DNA of 64,000 nt from assembly GCA_937915865.1 (NCBI GenBank), contig CALGIG010000070.1, positions 1 to 64,000 of the forward strand, in the 5' to 3' direction. A program made the position numbers and the translations under genes. Shown piece after piece: positions 37,061 to 45,535 of this stretch. The notes under the pieces are model-generated. The model was not told the origin of the DNA. It saw only the letters and a program-made list of their open reading frames with translations, and made no database searches. Each line of letters starts with the position of its first letter. Position 1 is the first letter of the stretch. This stretch comes from an uncultured Prolixibacteraceae bacterium (GTDB taxonomy: Bacteria; Bacteroidota; Bacteroidia; Bacteroidales; Prolixibacteraceae).

Positions 37061-37690
37061 TCAACTCAAAAATCCATTGATGTCCGGTTGATCTGGCTTT
37101 TCATTTTCAGACTTTCCGGTTTTGCTTTCAACTTCGTTTACATGCAGGTTGATCAGGCTTTTGATCCGCTCTGCTTTTTCCGGGCTAATGGCTGCCAACT
37201 GGATAATGCAATCCGTATCCTGAAGCCTGTACAAAACCTTGGCAGCTTTTCTTTCATTTCTCGAAGGATGATTCACTTCACTAACCGTTTGCTCCAGTTC
37301 TTCGAACGTAAACCCGCCAGCCAGTTCCGGTTCGCTGCCTGTCAGTTGCCGTAGTTCTTCGGCTTCCTCTTCAGGATCGATTTCCTGTTCCTCGTTTTCA
37401 TCTTCATGTTTGAGCGAAACCGAAATATCCATCTGCCCGGATTCATTTTCTTGGACAAAACTATCTTCATTTCTATCCGAACTAGCTGTCTCATAGGTTT
37501 TGGCAGCAACAGGCACAGCTTGTCGCTGAAAACTCAGGACAACACGGCTTTGACCGATAATCTCTTTTTCATTGACCTTTTGCCGGGATAAAACCGAGGT
37601 CGGTTTTTGCTTTTTTATTGGTTTTGGAAAGACAATCCGGTAAAGCAGGTACAGCACGAGAAGCATTACCGCAATAAGGATGGTTTTCAT
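37061..37690 (-). CDS. TraC/TraD-position conjugation protein
   Basis: A 209-residue protein with one N-terminal membrane helix (ILIAVMLLVLYLLYRIVF), a long acidic low-complexity segment (about 70-120, rich in Glu/Asp), and a helical C-terminal domain with a conserved-looking RNERKAAKVLYRL. It overlaps traB by 4 nt. In CTnDOT-type operons TraC or TraD occupies this place; the family name is inferred from synteny. Confidence 0.7.
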   Translation of the reverse strand: MKTILIAVMLLVLYLLYRIVFPKPIKKQKPTSVLSRQKVNEKEIIGQSRVVLSFQRQAVPVAAKTYETASSDRNEDSFVQENESGQMDISVSLKHEDENEEQEIDPEEEAEELRQLTGSEPELAGGFTFEELEQTVSEVNHPSRNERKAAKVLYRLQDTDCIIQLAAISPEKAERIKSLINLHVNEVESKTGKSENEKPDQPDINGFLS

Positions 37691-38079
37691 TCTATCAGAT
37701 CCCTTCTGTCTTTTTTGTACAGTTCGTTGATCTCTTCTTTGTTGGCTTCCAGGTGTTGCAGCAATACGTTGTCAATGTAACCTCCAACGGATACATCTTT
37801 GTCTGCTATTACCCTGACAATCTCGGATATAGTAGCATGTATGCGCTGGCTGATATACACGCATTGCCTTGTTTTGATCTCATTCTTTTGAAGGAAAGTG
37901 GCACTGTAACCAACTGCTGTTCGTTTTCTTCTCGAATCTTTTTGCTCCCTGGTTTTTCCGGGATCAATTTCCTGAATAGATTGTTCAGCAGGCTGGATTG
38001 GGGCAACAACTTTTTCTTTAATGGATGAAAGCAATAACGATTCGTCAATGCCTTCAATTTTACTCTTATTGGTTGCCAT
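37687..38079 (-). CDS. traB: TraB-like DUF3408 protein
   Basis: A 130-residue protein. The basic N-terminal half is disordered; the C-terminal half (YISQRIHATISEIVRVIADKDVSVGGYIDNVLLQHLE) is the DUF3408 ribbon-helix-helix-like domain, common after the ParA-like TraA. Probably a DNA-binding partner of TraA. Overlaps traA by 14 nt and the next gene by 4 nt. Confidence 0.85.
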   Translation of the reverse strand: MATNKSKIEGIDESLLLSSIKEKVVAPIQPAEQSIQEIDPGKTREQKDSRRKRTAVGYSATFLQKNEIKTRQCVYISQRIHATISEIVRVIADKDVSVGGYIDNVLLQHLEANKEEINELYKKDRRDLIE

Positions 38080-38845
38080 TGCTTTCCAGTTTTATCGTTA
38101 GACAAATTTCATTGGCCAGTTCTTCAATGTTGCTGCCTTTAAGCTGTGTTTTGTCTGTCGGTAGTAGCGTGGAGCGAAATACCGACTTCCGCTGGTCAGA
38201 AACTTCCCTGCGGAAACGTTTACTGTCCGGCAGGATGCTTTTCAGCATATTCAGTCCCAAGTCAGCTGCGACTTTTTCATAGGCTTCATACAAAGGGGTT
38301 TTCTCCCGTCCGTCCACCATATTCCAGAACAGGTATAGCCCTTTGAGATTTCCTTTTTGGGGGATAATCAGGTTATCGTTGAGCATGGTCGCATATTGTA
38401 GTGTGCTTTCCAGAACGACCCTATCTGCACTGACAGGGGTAAAGACATAATCCATTGAAGCAAGCGTTTGGATTACTCCCGGACTGTTTAAGGTTCCGGG
38501 CAAATCAAAAAAGATGATGTCAAATTCTTTATCCGAGGTTTGCATCAGCTCTTCGGCCATATCAATGGCTTTATCTGCAGTACATTCTTTGATTGGATAG
38601 GCTTTGATTCCCAGTGTTGAAAATTGCCGGTAAGCCACGAGTTTGAAATACTCATCTTTCATCACCAAATCGGTGTCGCGTTTGCGCATTTCCCCAATAC
38701 TGTGCTGGGGGTAGTCGCAATCGACTATTCCAATATGGTACCCTTTGGTGTAGTGTAGTTGGCTAGCCATTAATACGGTCAGAGCAGTTTTTCCCATTCC
38801 GCCTTTTTGCGTTGAGAAAGCGATAAACAAGGTTTCTTTTTTCAT
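38066..38845 (-). CDS. traA: ParA-family ATPase TraA
   Basis: A 259-residue P-loop ATPase with deviant Walker A KGGMGKTALT (residues 14-23), the DCDYPQHS switch and IIFFDLPGT. First gene of the tra operon. Family knowledge: ParA-like proteins position DNA or the transfer apparatus. It is transcribed leftward away from the mob region; about 415 bases of promoter-like, hairpin-containing DNA lie upstream. Confidence 0.93.
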   Translation of the reverse strand: MKKETLFIAFSTQKGGMGKTALTVLMASQLHYTKGYHIGIVDCDYPQHSIGEMRKRDTDLVMKDEYFKLVAYRQFSTLGIKAYPIKECTADKAIDMAEELMQTSDKEFDIIFFDLPGTLNSPGVIQTLASMDYVFTPVSADRVVLESTLQYATMLNDNLIIPQKGNLKGLYLFWNMVDGREKTPLYEAYEKVAADLGLNMLKSILPDSKRFRREVSDQRKSVFRSTLLPTDKTQLKGSNIEELANEICLTIKLESNGNQ

Positions 38846-39260
38846 TTCATTGTGTTTTTACTTTAATAAATATCGGATGATTTATATCTGTAATCCTTTG
38901 TTTTATTGATGATTCAACGGTTTACTTAATCGGTGATTTGCTGGTTTGAGCCAACAGTTCCATACGACAGTACTGATTTACAACTGTACGACAGCAAGTC
39001 AGTACATCATTAGTTTGGGAAGTCATTACTTCCCTGAATAAACTTTTCAATGATCCTCTGGATGTCTGTTTCATTATCGACCTATTTCTTTATCAATTCA
39101 CTTTTATAATGAACTACAGATGTGCTTACGTGCAGCATTAGCTATTTGCAAATTCGATTTTCGCACAAGGAACAGGGAAAAAAGCAGTAAAATTCAGGTC
39201 GAACCTCAATGGCTTTGGTTGGCTGCAAACTGGAACAGGTTGGCTACTTATCTGATAGTA
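38846..39260. promoter_or_regulatory. Divergent control region between traA and the oriT array
   Basis: No gene is seen. The stretch has a direct repeat of TACGACAG (38963 and 38987 regions), an inverted GTACTGA/TCAGTAC pair around it (about 38969-39005), and a 7-bp hairpin GGGAAGT-CATT-ACTTCCC (39017-39034). These are probably binding sites for the regulators of transfer. Confidence 0.5.
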
Positions 39261-39480
39261 TGGGTGTTTGGAACACCCCATAACTTTACCCCATGATTAG
39301 AAAGTCAATGCTCATGTTGCCGAAAGTCAATCGCGCGATGCCCCAATCCGTCTTTAGGGACGGATTTTATCCCGACAAACGGGATAGCAAGTTGTGTTTT
39401 GAGGACCTCAAAACGTTTTCAGTGCCTGAAAACAACTTGCCCCTTGCCGGGGAAAAACGCTTCCGAAGTCAGCGTTTTTT
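39261..39480 (+). other. oriT: Hairpin array upstream of mobA, candidate origin of transfer (oriT)
   Basis: Successive perfect stems are visible: 39262-39268 with 39272-39278 (loop TGG); 39345-39352 with 39359-39366; 39368-39374 with 39380-39386; an enclosing stem 39387-39394 with 39433-39440 that contains two back-to-back 8-bp hairpins (39396-39403/39407-39414 and 39415-39422/39426-39433), forming a three-way junction; a CCCC/GGGG hairpin (39440-39443 with 39449-39452); and a final hairpin ending in T7 (39453-39460 with 39472-39479). Location directly before the relaxase genes is where oriT sits in related elements. The nick site is not identified, and a structured RNA is an alternative. Confidence 0.6.
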
Positions 39481-39542
39481 TAACCATTTCCGAATATCAA
39501 TTGGCTTGCAGCATCACATGTTTCACTAAAACAAAAAATGGT

Positions 39543-39971
39543 ATGACATCAAATAAAAGAAATCCAAGAGCCGGGGGGCGTAAACCCAAAACTGATCCCT
39601 GCCGAAATCGGTATTCGTTCAATCTGAGCGATACTGATAATGCCCGGTTCCTGTCCCTGTTTGATGCGTCAGGACTGAAAAATAAATCGCATTTTATCTC
39701 AGCTTGTGTTTTCAATGAGCGGTTGAAAGTGGTCAAAATCGACAAAGCAGCGATGGATTATTATATGCGACTTACAACTTTTCATTCTCAGTTTAGGGCA
39801 ATTGGTGTAAATTATAACCAGACTACCAAGGCGATTAAGACCGCATTTACGGATAAAAAAGCCCTGGCTCTTCTCTATAAACTGGAAAAAGCAACGATAG
39901 AACTGGTAGAGATCAACAAACAAATCATCCGGCTAACCAATGAATTTGAACAGCGATGGTTACAAAAATAA
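39543..39971 (+). CDS. mobA: Mobilisation accessory protein MobA-like
   Basis: A 142-residue relaxosome protein. The basic head (KRNPRAGGRKPKTDP) is followed by a ribbon-helix-helix-like segment (NRYSFNLSDTDNARFLSLF) and the GVNYNQTTKAIK motif that marks MobC/MobA accessory proteins. It should bind oriT and recruit the relaxase. ATG 39543 is the likely start; an in-frame extension to 39399 would run through the hairpin array. It overlaps mobB by 16 nt. Confidence 0.87.
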   Translation: MTSNKRNPRAGGRKPKTDPCRNRYSFNLSDTDNARFLSLFDASGLKNKSHFISACVFNERLKVVKIDKAAMDYYMRLTTFHSQFRAIGVNYNQTTKAIKTAFTDKKALALLYKLEKATIELVEINKQIIRLTNEFEQRWLQK

Positions 39972-41218
39972 GTTCAGGAAGTTCGCTTTATGGGGTATTG
40001 GCTTACAACCAGATTAAAGTGGATGACCAAAAAGCTTCGGTACTTTTTACCAACCGGATGATTGAACCGCTGGACGGAACCTATGATTTGAGTATTTGCA
40101 TGCGCTCATTTGAACTTTATTTGCTGGCGAACATCAAAACAGAAAAGCCGGTACTGCATATTTCTATTAATCCTGATCCTAAAGATATTTTATCCGATGA
40201 TCAGCTATCTTCCATTGCACAGGACTACATGCAGAAAATGGGTTATGGTGACCAGCCTTTTATTGTGTACAAACATGAAGATATTGACCGTAAACATATC
40301 CATATCATATCCTTGCGTGTGGATGAAACAGGGAAAAGCATCAAAGACAGTTTTGAACACCGGCGTTCGATGGCTGTTTGCCGAGAGCTGGAGCAAAGAT
40401 ATGGACTTGTTTCTGCAACCAAAAAACAACATCAGGTTGGTTCGCCTCTAAAACCAGTAAAGTATGAAGATGGTGATGTAAAACACCAGATCGCCAATGT
40501 GATTCGTCCGGTTGCACAGGATTATCATTTCCAAAGTTTAAAAGAATATAAGGCTTTGCTGTCTTTTTATAACATCAATGTCGAGGAAGTGAGGGGTGAA
40601 GTAAGGGGCAGGTCTTACCGGGGATTGGTTTATTCTGCTTTGAATGAACAGGGTGAAAAGGTTGGCAATCCATTCAAATCTTCACTTTTTGGAAAGTCTG
40701 TCGGTATCGAGGCACTTGAAAAACGAATTGAAAAATCGGTTGAGACCATCAAACAGAAAGGGCTGAAAGAGCGCAGTAAAAGATTTATTACTTCTGCTCT
40801 AAAATCACATCCAGACCGGATCAGCTTTGAAAAAGAACTGGCAAAAAACGGAATCACTGCTTTGTTTCGGGAGAATGAACAAGGGCGCATCTATGGTACA
40901 ACTTTTATTGATCATGAGCAAAAGATGGTATTCAATGGTTCACGACTGGGGAAAGAGTTCTCGGCCAATGTATTTAATGACCTGTTTCAAGTGCCCCATG
41001 GAATAGAGGGACACACAAAACAGGAGGTCGGAAAAGAGCTGTTCACTTCTGAAGGTGAACAGTTCGAACCTCCAGTCAGACAACCAAATGATCCTGAATC
41101 TATTATCGGTAGTTTGTTTTCTGTCTTTATTCCGGAAACTGGGGGTCATAATGGTGATAGTCATCCATTGGCCCGGAAACGGAAAAAGAAAAAGCGAAGG
41201 TATGGAAGACAGATTTAG
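39956..41218 (+). CDS. mobB: Relaxase MobB-like (MobP/VirD2-like)
   Basis: A 420-residue relaxase/mobilisation nuclease. The metal-binding histidines are in YKHEDIDRKHIHIISLRVD (His107, His114, His116), with an upstream VLHISINPDP block; the nicking Tyr is probably within the first 20 residues. The C-terminal third is charged and ends in a very basic KRKKKKRR. It cuts and leads the transferred strand. Its stop abuts the convergent RES gene with no gap. Confidence 0.92.
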   Translation: MVTKISSGSSLYGVLAYNQIKVDDQKASVLFTNRMIEPLDGTYDLSICMRSFELYLLANIKTEKPVLHISINPDPKDILSDDQLSSIAQDYMQKMGYGDQPFIVYKHEDIDRKHIHIISLRVDETGKSIKDSFEHRRSMAVCRELEQRYGLVSATKKQHQVGSPLKPVKYEDGDVKHQIANVIRPVAQDYHFQSLKEYKALLSFYNINVEEVRGEVRGRSYRGLVYSALNEQGEKVGNPFKSSLFGKSVGIEALEKRIEKSVETIKQKGLKERSKRFITSALKSHPDRISFEKELAKNGITALFRENEQGRIYGTTFIDHEQKMVFNGSRLGKEFSANVFNDLFQVPHGIEGHTKQEVGKELFTSEGEQFEPPVRQPNDPESIIGSLFSVFIPETGGHNGDSHPLARKRKKKKRRYGRQI

Positions 41219-42439
41219 TTACTTGGCAGGGACTGATGATAAATCTACTAATTCCAATACCTCAGCACTTCTACGCTGATTATAAAATAGGACAATATTC
41301 TTGCCCGCTCCTTTAATGGAACTTTTGTAAATAACTCCATCAATTTTTCTTTCGTCAGTGGACTGATATATATGTCTTAGATATTCTGTAAAAACCTGAG
41401 AAGGAATATACTGGATATGGATTTGATCATCCCTTTCTATCGGTTTTGTGATTTCAAAATTGAAAGAATGGAGAAACCCGATTCCTTCCCAATCTGATGG
41501 CATCCAGAAACTTGATTGGGGAAGGGTAGTAAGATCCAAAACTTTCAATTCTTTTTTTGTTTTTAGCTCACCTATAAAATGGGGAGAACTTGTTAGTGTG
41601 GCACTTGGACTACTCTCTATAATCGCGGTTTCAGAATCAAAAGCACCATAGAACATTGATATACCAGCCGGACTCATACGGCTCTGTTTTGCCTTATCAT
41701 CCGGTGCGGAAGTAATATCTTCAAACGAAGTCACGTTGCCGTTTCCATTAACAAATCGGCACCTGTATAAAACAGTACTTATTGGCAGTATCATACTTAG
41801 CTCGTGCTTGGAAATTAGACCTCCGAGTTCTGTAAGTATATCCGCTAACCCGTTATCTTCTGAAAATTTTTCTCCTGCAAATTCTAATCTTTTAAGAAAT
41901 GTAAATCTCTGCTCATGCATGACCATTTTTGAGAATAACTCCCATAAAAAAGTCAACTCCTGGCCCTTCGTCATCATATATGCATGACGTTGTATCCATT
42001 CATCATTATGAAAGCAATCTTCAATATCTTGATTAAGTGTTTCATGATCTGAGATTAAATCCAGTTCATACAGCAATTCCTGCGTACTCTCAAAATGTTG
42101 AGCGAAGTCTGGAGCAATAAAACTGCCGATCCGTTTAAAACCTGATACTTCTTCATCTTCATCATCATAAAAGGAACTTCCCAGATATAGTGCCTCATCT
42201 CCCGGATTGCCAAAATGCCCTGTAACTTTTTCCGCTGTATATTCCATAAAGTCATGTAGATCAATAACCATTTTTTTCTGCCCACAATAACTACATCTAC
42301 CTGCAATGGAGTGATCTAGTATATATTGTTTCAGATAACTGTCGTCGAAATGGTTTGAGCAAACATTTTTTTCACCGTACTCTGGAAGTGTATAACCTCT
42401 TGCTTCCGATTCAATCCATTCTTGTTTTACTTGTCCCAT
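41219..42439 (-). CDS. RES-domain toxin with HEPN/RES N-terminal domain
   Basis: A 406-residue protein. The N-terminal part has a zinc-like cysteine set (VCSNHF at 27-31 and CSYC at 49-52) and the HEPN/RES_NTD1 pattern (LHDFMEYTAEKV). The C-terminal RES domain (about 215-385) has the catalytic Arg in LYRCRF and the MSPAGISMFYGAFDSETAIIE block. RES domains destroy NAD+. No Xre-type antitoxin partner is adjacent. It lies between mobB and the coupling protein, on the strand opposite both, with its own promoter (42481-42511). Probably defence cargo. Confidence 0.85.
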   Translation of the reverse strand: MGQVKQEWIESEARGYTLPEYGEKNVCSNHFDDSYLKQYILDHSIAGRCSYCGQKKMVIDLHDFMEYTAEKVTGHFGNPGDEALYLGSSFYDDEDEEVSGFKRIGSFIAPDFAQHFESTQELLYELDLISDHETLNQDIEDCFHNDEWIQRHAYMMTKGQELTFLWELFSKMVMHEQRFTFLKRLEFAGEKFSEDNGLADILTELGGLISKHELSMILPISTVLYRCRFVNGNGNVTSFEDITSAPDDKAKQSRMSPAGISMFYGAFDSETAIIESSPSATLTSSPHFIGELKTKKELKVLDLTTLPQSSFWMPSDWEGIGFLHSFNFEITKPIERDDQIHIQYIPSQVFTEYLRHIYQSTDERKIDGVIYKSSIKGAGKNIVLFYNQRRSAEVLELVDLSSVPAK

Positions 42440-42480
42440 GATTTTTATCTTTAATTGATTGTAAACTTAATAATATGATG

Positions 42481-42511
42481 CAAATATAGAGTGCAAATAA
42501 CTTATTTACAA
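42481..42511 (-). promoter_or_regulatory. Promoter of the RES gene
   Basis: On the minus strand TTG (42511-42509), a 20-nt spacer and TATATTTG (42488-42481) match the Bacteroidota -33/-7 consensus, about 42 nt before the start codon. Confidence 0.6.
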
Positions 42512-42523
42512 TATTTTGAATTG

Positions 42524-42563
42524 ATGAAAAAAGTGCAATGCTGCGCTTCTGCACTTTTTTCAT
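42524..42563. terminator. 14-bp bidirectional terminator-like hairpin
   Basis: Arms 42524-42537 and 42550-42563 are perfectly complementary around a 12-nt loop, with A6 and T6 tracts inside the arms. It would stop plus-strand transcripts that pass antisense through the RES gene before they reach the coupling-protein gene. Confidence 0.65.
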
Positions 42564-42584
42564 TATCCACCACAAAGGGCTTTC

Positions 42585-42619
42585 AACCTTTAAAAACCGC
42601 CAGAATTGAAAGGTTTTTT
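42585..42619 (+). terminator. Second terminator before the coupling-protein gene
   Basis: A 7-bp stem (42585-42591 with 42609-42615) leads into T6. The loop of 17 nt is long, so efficiency may be modest. Confidence 0.45.
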
Positions 42620-42789
42620 AATAAACGGTATTAAGGTCTTAGAGCGCCGGAGAAATATATGCCATGTTACTTGTCTATAATAAAGAAAGCCAATTGAAGC
42701 CAATCACTACCGTTCACCATTAATTTATATTGTATAACTATCCATACCTGTACATTCACTTTCTTTTATTCTTTTCTTATAAGATTTAT

Positions 42790-44793
42790 ATGCAACAGGA
42801 AGATGATTTAAGGGGATTGGCCAGGGTCATGGAGTTTATGCGAGCTATCAGCATATTGTTCGTGCTAATCAATGTTTACTGGTTTTGCTACCAAGCAATT
42901 AAGGAATGGAATATTCAGACTGAGGTGGTTGATAGAATCCTTTTGAATTTCCAGCGGACAACCGGGTTGTTTTCATCTATTGTTTGGACTAAAATATTTG
43001 CATTGGTTTTTCTTGCGTTATCCTGTTTGGGAACCAAGGGCGTAAAAGAAGAAAAGATCAGCTGGACAAAAATTTCGATTTGCCTGTTCTTTGGGTTTAT
43101 CTTTTTCTTTTTGAACTGGTGGTTGCTGCATTTGCCATTTGCATTAGTTTTAAATACGGCACTGTACATTACAACAATGACAATTGGCTATCTCTTTTTA
43201 TTGGTAGGCGGTCTTTGGACCTCACGTCTTCTGAAAAGCAACCTGATAGAGGATGTTTTTAATACCGAAAACGAATCGTTTATGCAGGAAACACGGCTAA
43301 TTGAAAACGAATATTCGATCAACTTACCAACCCGATTTTATTACCAAAAGAAATGGAACAATGGCTGGATTAATGTGGTGAACCCATTCCGGGCAAGTAT
43401 CGTGCTTGGAACACCTGGTTCCGGAAAGTCATATGCAGTGGTGAATAATTACATCAAACAACATATCTCAAAAGGGTTCTCAATGTATATCTATGATTTC
43501 AAGTTCGATGATTTGAGTACCATTGCTTACAATACATTGCTGAAAAACGTCGACAAGTATAAGGTAAAACCGAAATTCTATGTGATTAATTTCGACAACC
43601 CGCGCAAAAGCCATCGTTGCAACCCGATTAATCCAACGTTTATGACGGACATTTCGGATGCCTACGAGTCGGCCTATACCATCATGCTGAACCTGAACCG
43701 GACATGGATTCAGAAACAGGGTGATTTTTTTGTTGAATCACCGATTATCCTGCTGGCAGCAATCATCTGGTACCTGAAAATCTATAAAGCAGGAAAATAT
43801 TGCACCTTTCCACATGCAATTGAGTTTCTAAATCGCAAGTACGCCGATATTTTTCCTATTCTCACATCATACCCTGAGTTGGAGAATTATTTAAGTCCAT
43901 TCATGGATGCCTGGGAGGGTGGGGCGCAGGATCAGTTGCAGGGACAAATTGCCAGTGCAAAGATTCCGCTTTCAAGAATGATTTCACCGCAACTGTATTG
44001 GGTGATGACCGGCGATGATTTTACGTTGGACATTAATAATCCGGACGAACCGAAAATCCTTTGTGTTGGTAACAACCCTGATAGGCAGAACATTTATTCT
44101 GCTGCATTGGGATTGTATAATTCCAGAATTGTCAGGCTGATCAATAAAAAAGGAAGACTGAAAAGTTCGGTTATCATCGACGAACTTCCAACAATTTATT
44201 TTCGGGGTTTGGATAATCTAATTGCCACAGCGCGTTCCAATAAAGTGGCCGTTTGTCTCGGATTTCAGGATTTTTCTCAGTTGACACGGGATTACGGCGA
44301 TAAAGAAGCCAAAGTCGTGATGAATACTGTTGGGAATATATTCAGTGGCCAGGTTGTTGGCGAAACGGCCAAAACATTGTCGGAACGTTTTGGAAAAATA
44401 TTGCAAAAACGGCAATCTATGACCATTAATCAACGGGAGAAATCAACATCTATCAGTACACAAATGGACAGCATGATTCCACCATCCAAAATCAGCAACC
44501 TGACACAGGGCATGTTTGTTGGTGCTGTTTCCGATAACTTTGAAGAACGTATCGATCAGAAGATTTTTCATGCAGAAATCGTCGTGGATAACGTTTCAGT
44601 TACTGCCGAAACTAAGTTGTACAAACCAATTCCTGAGATCGTTAATTTCTCTGATTCTGATGGTAATGATTTTATGCAGCAGGAAATTGATTTGAATTAC
44701 CAACAGGTCAAAAAAGACGTGCTTAATATTGTGAAAGTAGAATTGGAGCGGATTGGGAATGACGAAAAATTAAGGCATTTGGTGAAAAAGTAG
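42790..44793 (+). CDS. Type IV coupling protein, TraG/VirD4 family (MobC of Bacteroides elements)
   Basis: A 667-residue coupling ATPase. Three to four N-terminal membrane helices (20-145) precede the ATPase: Walker A VLGTPGSGKSYAVV (205-218) and Walker B SSVIIDELPTI. It links the relaxase-DNA complex to the secretion channel. Start ATG 42790 (MQQEDDLRGLARVMEF) fits the family; an upstream in-frame ATG at 42730 would add a hydrophobic 20-residue lead with no homology seen. A stem-loop follows the stop. Complete. Confidence 0.9.
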   Translation: MQQEDDLRGLARVMEFMRAISILFVLINVYWFCYQAIKEWNIQTEVVDRILLNFQRTTGLFSSIVWTKIFALVFLALSCLGTKGVKEEKISWTKISICLFFGFIFFFLNWWLLHLPFALVLNTALYITTMTIGYLFLLVGGLWTSRLLKSNLIEDVFNTENESFMQETRLIENEYSINLPTRFYYQKKWNNGWINVVNPFRASIVLGTPGSGKSYAVVNNYIKQHISKGFSMYIYDFKFDDLSTIAYNTLLKNVDKYKVKPKFYVINFDNPRKSHRCNPINPTFMTDISDAYESAYTIMLNLNRTWIQKQGDFFVESPIILLAAIIWYLKIYKAGKYCTFPHAIEFLNRKYADIFPILTSYPELENYLSPFMDAWEGGAQDQLQGQIASAKIPLSRMISPQLYWVMTGDDFTLDINNPDEPKILCVGNNPDRQNIYSAALGLYNSRIVRLINKKGRLKSSVIIDELPTIYFRGLDNLIATARSNKVAVCLGFQDFSQLTRDYGDKEAKVVMNTVGNIFSGQVVGETAKTLSERFGKILQKRQSMTINQREKSTSISTQMDSMIPPSKISNLTQGMFVGAVSDNFEERIDQKIFHAEIVVDNVSVTAETKLYKPIPEIVNFSDSDGNDFMQQEIDLNYQQVKKDVLNIVKVELERIGNDEKLRHLVKK

Positions 44794-44808
44794 AAATAGG
44801 ATACAAAA

Positions 44809-44841
44809 GAGCGTAGTGTTCGTTTGCAACTACGCTCCTTT
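44809..44841 (+). terminator. Terminator after the coupling-protein gene
   Basis: A perfect 9-bp stem (44809-44817 with 44829-44837) with an 11-nt loop starts 16 nt after the stop, followed by CTTTAACTTT. T-run is weak. Confidence 0.5.
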
Positions 44842-44858
44842 AACTTTGCTGCTCATTT

Positions 44859-44990
44859 TCATTTTCCACTTTTTTCTCTTTGAGAAAGTGCACTTCCAGC
44901 AGCAGTTTTACTTGCTTTGCTTGTCCGTCCATCCCTCAAAACTTTTGAAGCGGCAGAAGCAGCGGCTTTACTTGTGACTTTTTTAGCCAT
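44859..44990 (-). CDS. 43-residue basic Ala/Ser/Lys-rich protein
   Basis: The minus-strand frame from ATG 44990 reads MAKKVTSKAAASAASKVL then RDGRTSKASKTAAGSALSQR and a Lys-rich end. The same type of short protein, with the RDGRTSK-KTAAGSALSQ core, is common beside mobile-element genes in many bacteria. Function is unknown. Its low complexity is genuine rather than a shadow, since the opposite strand here is the untranslated tail after the coupling gene. Confidence 0.7.
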   Translation of the reverse strand: MAKKVTSKAAASAASKVLRDGRTSKASKTAAGSALSQREKSGK

Positions 44991-45082
44991 TACTTTCAAG
45001 TTTTATTTCCAATCCAGATAATACAGGTGGATTGATTCCTGTTAAAAGTTATTTCTACTAGTGGTTGACTTTATAAACCAAT

Positions 45083-45535
45083 TCAAAAAGAGAAGAGTGA
45101 TTTTAATTTTTTCCCCCATTCTCCTTTCTTCTTTGGTATTTTTGTAAATGAATTCTGATTATCAGACTTCGCATTATCAGATTTTGATTTTTGTTTTTTA
45201 GCCCTCTTATTCCCATATTGTAATTCCTGCTCATCCCATCGTTCAGCATTAATTACTTTACTTCTTCGAATCCAATAATGAGACTGGCAAGGGAAATCCC
45301 AATTACCAATAGATGGATAGAGAGAAATAGTTTCGCCATCATATTTCAATTGCCAATCATCAGGAGATAATGGGGTAACAACTTTTTCGCCGCACCCACA
45401 GGCACATAAATGAATGACAACTGAATATTTCATAGATATATACAGTTCGCCCTGCTTAATTTCTTCAGGCATGTATTCAATAAATTGAACTGAAAATGCT
45501 TTAATAAGCTGATTCATTGAGTATATCGTTATCAT
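45083..45535 (-). CDS. DUF6527 protein of a ubiquitin-like module
   Basis: A 150-residue protein. The core domain (10-95) has the DUF6527 hallmarks: EGELYISM-like strand (QGELYISMKYSVVIHL), a Cys-rich CACGCGEKVVTPL, and WDFPCQSHYWIRR. The Cys/His set suggests zinc binding. A highly basic Ser/Lys tail follows. The domain is typically found next to multiubiquitin and ThiF/E2 proteins. ATG 45535 overlaps the E1 gene by 35 nt; ATG 45517 (MNQLIKAFSV) is an alternative that keeps overlap. A peptidase or substrate role has been suggested for the family but is not shown here. Confidence 0.82.
   Translation of the reverse strand: MITIYSMNQLIKAFSVQFIEYMPEEIKQGELYISMKYSVVIHLCACGCGEKVVTPLSPDDWQLKYDGETISLYPSIGNWDFPCQSHYWIRRSKVINAERWDEQELQYGNKRAKKQKSKSDNAKSDNQNSFTKIPKKKGEWGKKLKSLFSF

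Noticed and set aside
39399..39542. N-terminal extension of mobA
   Set aside because: Would translate the hairpin array; family proteins begin with the basic head that follows ATG 39543.
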